Source of the DNA: an uncultured Oscillospiraceae bacterium
Lineage (GTDB): Bacteria > Bacillota > Clostridia > Oscillospirales > Oscillospiraceae
NCBI GenBank assembly: GCA_947632175.1
Contig: CANROC010000006.1
Span: 62,001 to 126,000, forward strand
DNA length: 64,000 nt
Reading direction: 5' to 3'
A model generated the notes under the pieces. It had not been told where the DNA came from and ran no database searches. It was given only the letters and a program-made list of their open reading frames with translations. Position 1 is the stretch's first letter. The number at the start of each line of letters is the position of its first letter. Position numbers and translations under genes: made by a program. Positions 57,531 to 64,000 of the stretch are shown here, piece after piece.

Positions 57531-57739
57531 TTGATATATTAAAGTACGAGGACTTATTGGACTCTCGCATAAAAGTTACTTGCAATGACGGTCAAGTTTT
57601 TGTCGGCACTTGGATTGATTGGACAAGCGCACAGGATAATGACCCAGACCCTGAGTCTATCACACTTGAGCTTGACGACAGCGCACCCATGGAGCTTTAT
57701 GTCTCTGAAATCAAGCAAATCCAGAAAGCCTATAGCTGA
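57527..57739 (+). CDS. small protein after the MuF toxin, candidate immunity protein
   Basis: 70 aa, acidic, beta-rich (EDLLDSRIKVTCNDGQVFVG, TWIDWTSAQDNDPDPESITL, MELYVSEIKQIQKAYS), with a possible Sm-like small barrel. ATG overlaps the toxin gene stop (ATGA), so the two are translationally coupled. It shares the low GC of the toxin domain. Size, position and composition point to the antitoxin of the lysogen; sequence alone does not prove it. Confidence 0.65.
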   Translation: MIDILKYEDLLDSRIKVTCNDGQVFVGTWIDWTSAQDNDPDPESITLELDDSAPMELYVSEIKQIQKAYS

Positions 57740-57838
57740 CCCAGATTGAGTTTTAAGGTCAAAGCCTTAGATTTATACTCTCTTGAAATTAAAGCTCGAT
57801 AACGGAGACTATGGAAGCTCGAAATACAATATGATGAT

Positions 57839-57876
57839 GAAGCGTCAACCGCGAAAGCGGGAGGCGCTTTTTTCAT
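57839..57876 (+). terminator. terminator after the toxin-immunity pair
   Basis: AAGCG ... CCGCGAAAGCGG ... CGCTTTTTTC, a two-part stem with a T-run. A related GCGCTTTTTTCAT end stands at about 59605. Confidence 0.65.
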
Positions 57877-57908
57877 GCCAGTAAATAAATTTTTAGGAGG
57901 TTAATCAA

Positions 57909-58823
57909 ATGCCAAACATTTCAAAAGTGACGGCTCTGATTAACGGTCAATCGCAAACCCTGACCTATAACGAGGGTACGGGTAAATACGAGGCCGTTAT
58001 AACAGCTCCGTCAAAATCAAGCTGGACCATAAACGACGAACACTACTATGACGTGTCCATCACCGCTACGGACAGTGCGAACAACAGCACGACCGTAAAC
58101 GCGAAAGACAAGGCGCTCGGCGAATCCTTAAAGTTGGTCGTCAAAGAGAAGGTCGCGCCGGTTATCTCTATCGTCTCTCCCGCGGGCGGTGCGACGCTTA
58201 CGAACAACAAGCCGCAAATTACCGTGGAGGTCACCGACGACGATTCCGGAATCAATACGGAGAGCTTCTCTCTGGTTATCGATTCCAACGCGGCGGTCAA
58301 ATGGGCTGCGGGTTCTCCGACGACGATTTCAAACGGTTATCGCTGGACCTATACGCCTACTACGGTGCTTCGGGACGGTTCTCATACGATTAAGGTCGAC
58401 GTGTCCGATAACGACGGCAATAAGGCGACGCAGAAAACCGTGACAGTCAAAGTCGATACCACGCCGCCCGTACTGGACGTTACCGCTCCTGCGGACGACA
58501 GTTGGACGAACAAGCTTAGCGGCACCGTCATCGGTACTACCAACGACGTAACCTCTTCACCTGTAACGTTGACGATTACCGTTAACGGAGACGACCAAGG
58601 CGAGGTTACCGTTCAGGAAGGCGGTTCGTTTAGCCATGCGATTACTTATACGCAAGGCGATAACGAAGTCGTTATCAAGGCTACCGACGCGGCCGGTAAA
58701 GAGTCTACCGTTACGCGTACGGTTCACTGCAACACCGTTGCGCCGAAGATTGTCTCGGTCAACATCGAGCCGAACCCCGTCGACGCCGGCAAGACTTATA
58801 CTATCACCGTCGAGGTTGAATAA
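57909..58823 (+). CDS. phage Ig-like repeat protein
   Basis: 304 aa, all beta, about three Ig/cadherin-like domains: VAPVISIVSPAGGATLTNNK, LRDGSHTIKVDVSDNDGNKA, TTPPVLDVTAPADDSWTNKL, EVVIKATDAAGKESTVTRTV, closing with IEPNPVDAGKTYTITVEVE. No signal peptide. Probably a capsid decoration protein or accessory head fibre that binds carbohydrate. GGAGG stands 9-10 bases before the ATG. Confidence 0.8.
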   Translation: MPNISKVTALINGQSQTLTYNEGTGKYEAVITAPSKSSWTINDEHYYDVSITATDSANNSTTVNAKDKALGESLKLVVKEKVAPVISIVSPAGGATLTNNKPQITVEVTDDDSGINTESFSLVIDSNAAVKWAAGSPTTISNGYRWTYTPTTVLRDGSHTIKVDVSDNDGNKATQKTVTVKVDTTPPVLDVTAPADDSWTNKLSGTVIGTTNDVTSSPVTLTITVNGDDQGEVTVQEGGSFSHAITYTQGDNEVVIKATDAAGKESTVTRTVHCNTVAPKIVSVNIEPNPVDAGKTYTITVEVE

Positions 58824-58825
58824 GT

Positions 58826-59134
58826 ATGGCTATTATCGCAATGTACGGTCATTGTGATAGCTTCGACGTGACGTATACGAAAATCGGCGAGAACCTTTGG
58901 GAAACCGAGGTTCCCGCCGATTTATCAGACGGCAAATATGTCGTAGAAATCTATGGGATAGACGAAACCGGTTTTATTGTGTATTGGACCGGTATTCTTT
59001 ATATGTTCGACAGCCGCGTCGTCATGTTGGAGCTTCTTCCGGACTGCGGCGGAATGTTTTGGGACTCTTCTGATACGATTGAGGTGCATTCGTCCCTCGT
59101 TCAAGGCTATAGGAAAGGAGGGTGCGTACCGTGA
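58826..59134 (+). CDS. small phage structural protein, Ig-like
   Basis: 102 aa: MAIIAMYGHCDSFDVTYTKI, PADLSDGKYVVEIYGIDETG, FIVYWTGILYMFDSRVVMLE. A beta-sandwich pattern like small phage proteins annotated with the PF13754-type Ig fold. Follows the Ig protein by 2 bases and overlaps the next start (GTGA). Confidence 0.75.
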   Translation: MAIIAMYGHCDSFDVTYTKIGENLWETEVPADLSDGKYVVEIYGIDETGFIVYWTGILYMFDSRVVMLELLPDCGGMFWDSSDTIEVHSSLVQGYRKGGCVP

Positions 59135-59415
59135 CATGCGGCTCCGCGCCGAACATTCGGTTTGCGCTCGGCGAGCGTAAATTCGTATGGTTTAAGGCGA
59201 TTTCAAAAATCAATCAGCTATTCGCAATAACGGAAGCAAGCTGGGAATTGAAAAAAGTAGATAAAGTCATGGCTTCCGGCGACTGTGAAATTGAGGGAAA
59301 CGATACGGTGCGTATTCTTCTCGAACCTCTTGAACGTGGAGCGTATACCTTATGCGTCAGCTATACCGTTCCGCCGGAGGTCAAGAAAGCGCAGGTGAGC
59401 GTACTTGTCAATTAA
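59131..59415 (+). CDS. small phage protein, Ig-like
   Basis: 94 aa from GTG (VTCGSAPNIRFALGERKFVW), with AAGGAGG 9 bases upstream. Beta-rich, ending in RGAYTLCVSYTVPPEVKKAQ. Third of a run of short beta proteins between the MuF and scaffold genes. Unknown function. Confidence 0.7.
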   Translation: MTCGSAPNIRFALGERKFVWFKAISKINQLFAITEASWELKKVDKVMASGDCEIEGNDTVRILLEPLERGAYTLCVSYTVPPEVKKAQVSVLVN

Positions 59416-59578
59416 AATTGAATCCGTATCGATTACGCCGAACCCGGTAAACACCGGGGAGCAATATATCGTTAGTGTGAAAGTTACGCTCTCTACGTGG
59501 GAGTGGATAAAACAATTCACATGGAATGTCGTAAAACGTTTTTCATGGAAAAACGCTCACGACGGCGAAATTAAATGA
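59405..59578 (+). CDS. very small phage protein (57 aa)
   Basis: Starts at TTG with AGGTGAG 5 bases upstream and overlaps the previous gene by 11 bases. It encodes LSIKIESVSITPNPVNTGEQ, VSVKVTLSTWEWIKQFTWNV, ending NAHDGEIK. The ITPNPVNTGEQYIVSV motif repeats the end of the Ig-like protein at 57909 (IEPNPVDAGKTYTITV), a sign of a common origin. Too short for routine calling. Confidence 0.65.
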   Translation: MSIKIESVSITPNPVNTGEQYIVSVKVTLSTWEWIKQFTWNVVKRFSWKNAHDGEIK

Positions 59579-59584
59579 TGAAGG

Positions 59585-59620
59585 CGTTACCCTATCGGGC
59601 AGCGCTTTTTTCATACCCAA
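59585..59620 (+). terminator. possible terminator before the scaffold gene
   Basis: GGCGTTACCC-TATC-GGGCAGCGC followed by TTTTTTC, imperfect stem. Related to the hairpin at 57839. Confidence 0.45.
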
Positions 59621-59708
59621 ATTACCGCCTCGCGCGGCGGACTACAAATAGCGCGCAGCATTACCGGGACTTGCCGGATAAAAAGGATAGCTGAGACAGG
59701 AGGAAAAA

Positions 59709-60344
59709 ATGTTGGAATGGCTCAAGACGATTCTGGGAGACGCCTACTCCGAGGAGACCGACAAAAAGGTCTCTGAGGAAATCGGCAAAAACTTCGTCGC
59801 CCGCGCGGACTTCAACAACACGAGGGCCGAGCTCAAGACGGCGAAGGACACTATCGCGGACCGCGACAAGCAGCTTGAGACCCTGAAGGGCTCCACCGGC
59901 GACGTGGAGGCGCTCAAGCAGCAAATCGCGACTCTGCAGACGGACAACGCGAACGCGGCGAAGGCCCACGAGGCGGAAATTAAGCGCCTCAAAATCGATA
60001 CCGCCGTCGAGCTCGCTCTGTCTGCGGCTAAGGCGAAAAATGTCAAGGCCGTCAAGGCGCTTCTGGACCTGGAAAAGGCCGAGCTCACGGAGGACGGTAC
60101 GGTCAAGGGGCTCGACGAGCAAATCAAGAAGCTCGCCGCCGCGCCTGACAGCGGATTCCTTTTCGAGACGGCCAACGGTAAGCCCGGATTTACGGGCTTC
60201 AAGCCCGGCGAGAGCAAGGACGGCGCGCCCGCAGGCATGACCCTCGATAAGCTGAGGGCTATGACGCCGCAGGAGCGCTACGACTTCTCTGTACAGCACC
60301 CCGAGGAATACAAATCTTTATATGGAGGGACTCAGAATGCCTAA
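59709..60344 (+). CDS. phage scaffold protein (GP20-like)
   Basis: 211 aa. A long coiled coil (about 30-115: TRAELKTAKDTIADRDKQLE, then LKQQIATLQTDNANAAKAHE) and a C-terminal part rich in Gly/Pro (ANGKPGFTGFKPGESKDGAP), the layout of phage minor structural GP20 scaffolds that guide capsid assembly. ACAGGAGG stands before the ATG. Overlaps the capsid gene by 8 bases. Confidence 0.88.
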   Translation: MLEWLKTILGDAYSEETDKKVSEEIGKNFVARADFNNTRAELKTAKDTIADRDKQLETLKGSTGDVEALKQQIATLQTDNANAAKAHEAEIKRLKIDTAVELALSAAKAKNVKAVKALLDLEKAELTEDGTVKGLDEQIKKLAAAPDSGFLFETANGKPGFTGFKPGESKDGAPAGMTLDKLRAMTPQERYDFSVQHPEEYKSLYGGTQNA

Positions 60345-61542
60345 TATTATTTACGACAATTTCTATCTGTCGAACGAGATTGAGGACCAGTTTAATTCTC
60401 ATCTCGACCTGCAGCAGTTTTGCACCATCGACAGCACGCTTGCCGGCACTGCCGGTATGCTCCGCAAGATTCACGTCTATAAGGCCACTGACGGCACCCA
60501 AAAGCTCGCTATGGGCCAGGGTAACGACAAGGCCATTTCCGTGAGCTTCGCGGAGAGAGAATACCGCATTTTGCTGGCGCAGAATCGCTTCCAGTATTTT
60601 GACGAGGAAGCGATGACTGACCCCATGATTGTACCGGTTGGCACCGCCCATGCCGCGACAGACATGTTCAACACCGTCAACGCGGACGTGTTCGCTGAGT
60701 TTAACAAGGCGACCCTGACCGTGAAGACCGAGACCTTCGACTTCGGCGCGTTTGCCGACGCCGTGGCCATGCTGAATATCGAGGCCACCGACAACGACCC
60801 CGCGCAGACGGCGCCTCAGGTTTTCGGCTTTGTGCACCCGAAGGATATGGCCACTTTGCGCAAGAGCCTCAAGGAGGACCTGAAGTATGTCGAGGCCTTC
60901 GCCCGTACCGGCTATGTCGGCACGGTCGCCGGGGTCAACCTCTACACGAAGAAGGACGCCACTCGCGGCACCGTTATTGTGGCTACCAAGAAGGCCGTCA
61001 CCCTCTTTAATAAGAAGGGCACCGAGGTCGAGCAGAATCGCGACCAGAATATCCGTCAGAATACCGTTTACAGCCGCAAGTATTATCTCGCCGCTATGAC
61101 TGACGAGACCAAGGCGGTCAAAATCGTCGTCGACGGCGCCGACGCCGGCATGGACCCGCAGAAGATGACTCTGCCGACCCGCGGCGATACTATTTACGGC
61201 GTAAATGTTGAGGACCTTATCGGCGCCGACGTGGTGGTCTCTGCTGAGGGCGCGGTAACCGGTACAATCAAGTATAAGACCGGCTATACCGGCTTTACCG
61301 GCAACGGCAAGGGCGAGAGCGGCAACTTCTTCCCGTTCTATGTGAGCGCTCCCGGCAAGCAGATGGAGTTGACGGGTCCGAGCGGCACGGCTAAGACCGT
61401 CGACGTGGAAAAGGACCCCGCCGAGCGTATGTGCGCCGTGAAGCTGTCCAAGGGTACCAGCTCCACCATCAAGGTCAAGATGGACGGCCAGGAGGTCCTT
61501 AACCTGACCTTCACCGGCGCGAACATTATCGCGAAGGGGTAA
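60337..61542 (+). CDS. major capsid protein
   Basis: 401 aa from MPNIIYDNFYLSNEIEDQFN, with GGAGG upstream. An HK97-type capsid pattern: SLKEDLKYVEAFARTGYVGT, VAGVNLYTKKDATRGTVIVA, NTVYSRKYYLAAMTDETKAV. From about residue 265 a beta-rich extension follows (TIYGVNVEDLIGADVVVSAE, ...VKMDGQEVLNLTFTGANI), likely an Ig-like surface domain. It follows the scaffold, as in most head modules. Confidence 0.9.
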   Translation: MPNIIYDNFYLSNEIEDQFNSHLDLQQFCTIDSTLAGTAGMLRKIHVYKATDGTQKLAMGQGNDKAISVSFAEREYRILLAQNRFQYFDEEAMTDPMIVPVGTAHAATDMFNTVNADVFAEFNKATLTVKTETFDFGAFADAVAMLNIEATDNDPAQTAPQVFGFVHPKDMATLRKSLKEDLKYVEAFARTGYVGTVAGVNLYTKKDATRGTVIVATKKAVTLFNKKGTEVEQNRDQNIRQNTVYSRKYYLAAMTDETKAVKIVVDGADAGMDPQKMTLPTRGDTIYGVNVEDLIGADVVVSAEGAVTGTIKYKTGYTGFTGNGKGESGNFFPFYVSAPGKQMELTGPSGTAKTVDVEKDPAERMCAVKLSKGTSSTIKVKMDGQEVLNLTFTGANIIAKG

Positions 61543-61545
61543 GCT

Positions 61546-61935
61546 ATGGACGTTCGCGCGACCGTAATAACCCGACTGACGGCTTTGGGCTATACCGTAA
61601 TGGAGGGAGACCTTGCCGCGCTCGACTACTATATCGGGAAGGCCGAGAACGTGCTGCGCGTGCGGACGAATCAGCTTGCCGTACCCGAGGGGCTTTTCTA
61701 TGTCTGGGCGGATATGGCCGCGGGCATGTTCCTGACCGATAAAAAGGCCGCCGGGGGCCTTAACGACCTTTACGACTTCTCCGCGCCGGCGAAGAGCGTT
61801 TCCGAGGGCGATACCTCCGTCACCTTCGCGCTTGCCGACTCCGGGACCTTCGAGAATCAGTTTGACGCGATGCTCGCCAAAATGGTGAATCCGAGCGAGG
61901 ACATGATTATCGCGTTCAGGAGGTTAGTATGGTGA
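61546..61935 (+). CDS. head-tail connector (gp6/gp15-like)
   Basis: 129 aa, mostly helical: ATVITRLTALGYTVMEGDLA, ALDYYIGKAENVLRVRTNQL, EGLFYVWADMAAGMFL. First connector ring protein by position. Overlaps the next gene by 7 bases. Confidence 0.8.
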   Translation: MDVRATVITRLTALGYTVMEGDLAALDYYIGKAENVLRVRTNQLAVPEGLFYVWADMAAGMFLTDKKAAGGLNDLYDFSAPAKSVSEGDTSVTFALADSGTFENQFDAMLAKMVNPSEDMIIAFRRLVW

Positions 61936-62291
61936 GCACTTACCAGAAAGCGCTCCAGAAGCTCTGGGACGGCCTCTGCGACGTGTATATCAGAGAGACG
62001 GAAGTAAATAAGGCGAACGGCAGAGACGAGCCTGTGTGGCGCCAGACGCTTCACGGGCAGCCCTGCCGTTTGTCTTTCAGCTCCGTCTCCGCGACGACCG
62101 CCCGCGACGAGGCCGCCCTGGTCCAGCAGGTCGTCAAGCTCTTTATCTCGAAGGAGGTCGAGATTCCGCCCAGCTCCAAAATCGTCGTCACGCAGGAAGG
62201 GCGTACGGGGACGTACGTCAATACCGGCGAGCCCGCGGTCTATCACTACCATCAGGAAATCACTCTTGAGCGTAAGGAGACCTGGGCCTGA
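61929..62291 (+). CDS. head closure / stopper protein
   Basis: 120 aa, beta-rich: LWDGLCDVYIRETEVNKANG, RQTLHGQPCRLSFSSVSATT, VVKLFISKEVEIPPSSKIVV. Small beta-barrel stopper by position and size. Joined to its neighbours by 1- and 7-base overlaps. Confidence 0.75.
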   Translation: MVSTYQKALQKLWDGLCDVYIRETEVNKANGRDEPVWRQTLHGQPCRLSFSSVSATTARDEAALVQQVVKLFISKEVEIPPSSKIVVTQEGRTGTYVNTGEPAVYHYHQEITLERKETWA

Positions 62292-62764
62292 TGGCGCGCT
62301 GGGGTCACGGAGATTTTTCCCAGTTTGAGGCCTTCGCGAAGAGCTTCAAAAAGCTCGCCGACCCGGAAATCGACGAGCTCTGTCGGGCTTGCAGCCGCGA
62401 GCTCGCGGCGAGGCTCCTCGCCCTGGTCATACCCGCGACGCCGGTCGGTAAATATCCGAGAAGTACCGGCAAAAAAGGCGGCACACTGCGCCGAGGCTGG
62501 GGCGCGACCAACGCGAAAGAGGCTCTCGCCTATGCCCGCTCGCTCTCCGTCACGAAAAGCGGCGGCAATTATATGGTCGAGGTCATCAATCCGGTCGAAT
62601 ATGCCTCGTACGTGGAATTCGGTCACCGGACCGTAAACGGCGGCTGGGTAGAAGGTCAATACATGCTGACTATCTCGGAGGAGAAGCTGAAAAAAGTCGC
62701 TCCGGCCGTGCTTGAGAAAATGCTTTACCAAAAGCTGAAGGAGGTGTGCGATGGCCGAGATTAG
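62291..62764 (+). CDS. HK97 gp10-like neck/tail-completion protein
   Basis: 157 aa: FEAFAKSFKKLADPEIDELC, VIPATPVGKYPRSTGKKGGT, VEVINPVEYASYVEFGHRTV. The YASYVEFGHR motif is characteristic of the gp10 family. Overlaps the next gene by 14 bases. Confidence 0.88.
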   Translation: MARWGHGDFSQFEAFAKSFKKLADPEIDELCRACSRELAARLLALVIPATPVGKYPRSTGKKGGTLRRGWGATNAKEALAYARSLSVTKSGGNYMVEVINPVEYASYVEFGHRTVNGGWVEGQYMLTISEEKLKKVAPAVLEKMLYQKLKEVCDGRD

Positions 62765-63176
62765 TACGAATATCGTCCGCGACGGTATCACGCTCGCGCT
62801 GCGGGCGGAATATCCCGAGGCTCATATCGAGGCGGACAAGGTGAAGCAGGGGCTCCGGCCGCCTGCTTTTATCGTTCGTCTTGTAGATTCCTCGCAGACG
62901 GCAAGAGGACCGAATCGCTGGCGGCGCGAGCCCCGCTTCGACGTCAGGTATTTTCCTCAGGCCGGCGAAAAGGATTGCCTCGCGGTCGCGGACGCGCTTT
63001 ATCGGGTCCTCGAGGTCATCGACCTTCCCGGCGGCGATAAGCTGCGCGGCGTGGATATGACGCATGAGGTCGTCGACGACGTGCTCCACTTCCTCGTCTC
63101 GTATAAGCACTTCGTTTACCGCGAGGCCGACGAGCCGACGATGGAGGACCTGGAACTTATTCAAGGAGGAAATTGA
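62751..63176 (+). CDS. tail terminator-like protein (DUF6838-like)
   Basis: 141 aa: MAEISTNIVRDGITLALRAE, PPAFIVRLVDSSQTARGPNR, FDVRYFPQAGEKDCLAVADA. By position and pattern the tail terminator that caps the tail tube. Confidence 0.8.
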   Translation: MAEISTNIVRDGITLALRAEYPEAHIEADKVKQGLRPPAFIVRLVDSSQTARGPNRWRREPRFDVRYFPQAGEKDCLAVADALYRVLEVIDLPGGDKLRGVDMTHEVVDDVLHFLVSYKHFVYREADEPTMEDLELIQGGN

Positions 63177-63177
63177 T

Positions 63178-63357
63178 ATGGCAAAAACTACCGTCGCGGA
63201 ATCCGCGACGAGATTCTCCAAGGAGCAGCTTTTGCGGTCTCAGCGCTACGCTAAACGCCGCGACCTGCTGGGCGCGCTCCTGGATGACGGAAAGCGGTAC
63301 ACCTTGAAAGAGGTCGACGCCGCAATCGATAACTTTATGAAAGGCAAGGTGAGATAA
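63178..63357 (+). CDS. small phage protein before the sheath gene
   Basis: 59 aa: MAKTTVAESATRFSKEQLLR, YAKRRDLLGALLDDGKRYTL, KEVDAAIDNFMKGKVR. Helical. AAGGAGG precedes the ATG. Proteins of this type often lie just before the tail sheath in Clostridium myophages. Function unknown. Confidence 0.78.
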   Translation: MAKTTVAESATRFSKEQLLRSQRYAKRRDLLGALLDDGKRYTLKEVDAAIDNFMKGKVR

Positions 63358-63358
63358 C

Positions 63359-64000
63359 ATGGCTCTTGGCGGTGGAATCTGGGCAACGCAGAACAAAGTC
63401 TTGCCCGGCACCTACATCAACTTTTCCAGCGTCGCGAAAGCCTCCGCGACTCTCTCCGAGAGAGGCTTCGCCGCTATGCCGCTCATGCTGGACTGGGGCC
63501 CCGAGGGGCGGGTCTTCACCGTGACTAACGGCGACTTCCAGAAGGACAGCCTCAAGATTTTCGGCCGCGCCTATGCGGACCCGTATATGCTGCCTCTGCG
63601 CGAGCTCTTCCAGTATACGCAGACGCTCTACGCCTACCGTATCAACGGCGGCGGGGCTAAAGCCGAGAACGACTACTGCACCGCGATTTACGGCGGCGCC
63701 GGCGGCAACCGGCTCTTCACGGTCATCGCGAAGAACGTCGACAACGAGGACCTCTTCGACGTCAGCACCTACTTCGGCGACACGCTCGTCGACATGCAGA
63801 CGGTCGAGAAGGCTTCCGACCTCGCGCCGACCGATTACGTGACCTGGAAGACTGAGGCCGTTCTGGCCGAGACCGCGAAGACCCCGCTCGCGGGCGGCTC
63901 CGACGGTAATACCGACTCCGCGGCCTGGCAGGCGGCGCTCGATAAATTCGAGAGCTACAGCTTCAACACTCTCGGCTGCCCCTCCGCGGACACGGTCACG
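63359..64000 (+). CDS. phage tail sheath protein, 3' cut by the window end
   Basis: The first 214 residues are visible: MALGGGIWATQNKVLPGTYI, NFSSVAKASATLSERGFAAM, LMLDWGPEGRVFTVTNGDFQ, YAYRINGGGAKAEND, TVIAKNVDNEDLFDVSTYFG. This is the XkdK-type sheath of PBSX-like contractile tails. It shows that the prophage is a myophage and that the tail module continues to the right. Confidence 0.9.
   Translation, partial: MALGGGIWATQNKVLPGTYINFSSVAKASATLSERGFAAMPLMLDWGPEGRVFTVTNGDFQKDSLKIFGRAYADPYMLPLRELFQYTQTLYAYRINGGGAKAENDYCTAIYGGAGGNRLFTVIAKNVDNEDLFDVSTYFGDTLVDMQTVEKASDLAPTDYVTWKTEAVLAETAKTPLAGGSDGNTDSAAWQAALDKFESYSFNTLGCPSADTVT

Larger units (their letters stand above)
37702..64000. mobile_element. 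contractile-tail prophage, left part (continues beyond the window)
   Basis: Gene order integrase, HNH, repressor (leftward), then early control, replication, late regulator, terminase, portal, head, connectors and tail sheath (rightward) is that of an intact temperate myophage. No decayed structural gene is seen in the visible part. Confidence 0.93.

Overview
The window looks like a chromosomal segment of a fairly GC-rich anaerobic Clostridium-class Firmicute, probably an Oscillospiraceae-type gut bacterium. This is inferred from S-layer-homology (SLH) surface proteins with Gram-positive signal peptides, strong AGGAGG ribosome sites, sigma-A promoters, three DegV proteins, DUF6442 proteins and a Clostridium-type prophage. 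I see no rRNA and no CRISPR array.

Layout. 1-7.7 kb: the end of a 3D-domain protein, a MarR-DegV operon with a palindromic operator, a palindrome-rich intergenic repeat, an ECF-transporter S component divergent from a truncated MocR regulator, a metallo-beta-lactamase-fold gene, a DUF6442/XRE operon with duplicated operators, and mgtE behind a long leader with a small upstream ORF. 7.75 kb: tRNA-Leu(CAG). 8.1-9.6 kb: a tyrosine-recombinase gene enclosed by a perfect 26-bp inverted repeat, with an outward-pointing promoter inside it. 9.9-19.5 kb: two large SLH surface proteins (651 and 2498 aa). 19.6-22.2 kb: a GT2 glycosyltransferase and a polytopic membrane protein, possibly for glycan assembly. 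22.2-33.7 kb: housekeeping genes, namely DegV, an ECF sigma/regulator pair, MFS + GDPD, a MelB-type symporter + GH36 + DegV operon, a decayed methyltransferase, a nucleoside phosphorylase and an M42 peptidase. 33.7-37.7 kb: an Erm-type 23S rRNA methyltransferase, an IS110-family element with a candidate bridge RNA, and an ECF sigma gene with an in-frame amber codon followed by its zinc-finger anti-sigma gene.

37.8 kb to the window end: the left part of a contractile-tail prophage. On the minus strand it has a large serine integrase, an HNH protein and a CI-like repressor. The rest reads rightward: early regulators with repeated operators; replication and nucleotide metabolism (DUF2800, DUF2815, DNA polymerase I type, ThyX, dUTPase, dCMP deaminase, VapE-type primase/helicase, VRR-NUC, SNF2 helicase); an ArpU-like late regulator; terminase; portal; a MuF head protein fused to a C-terminal Ntox50-like toxin with a small partner gene; Ig-like proteins; scaffold; capsid; connectors; and a tail sheath cut by the window end.

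The two most interesting systems are (1) the Hin-like but tyrosine-recombinase-based invertible cassette upstream of the SLH genes, a candidate phase switch for the cell surface, whose promoter points away from the surface genes in this assembly, and (2) the phage-borne MuF-toxin/partner pair. The IS110 bridge RNA candidate, the MocR protein lacking its PLP lysine, and the amber-interrupted sigma factor also deserve a second look.
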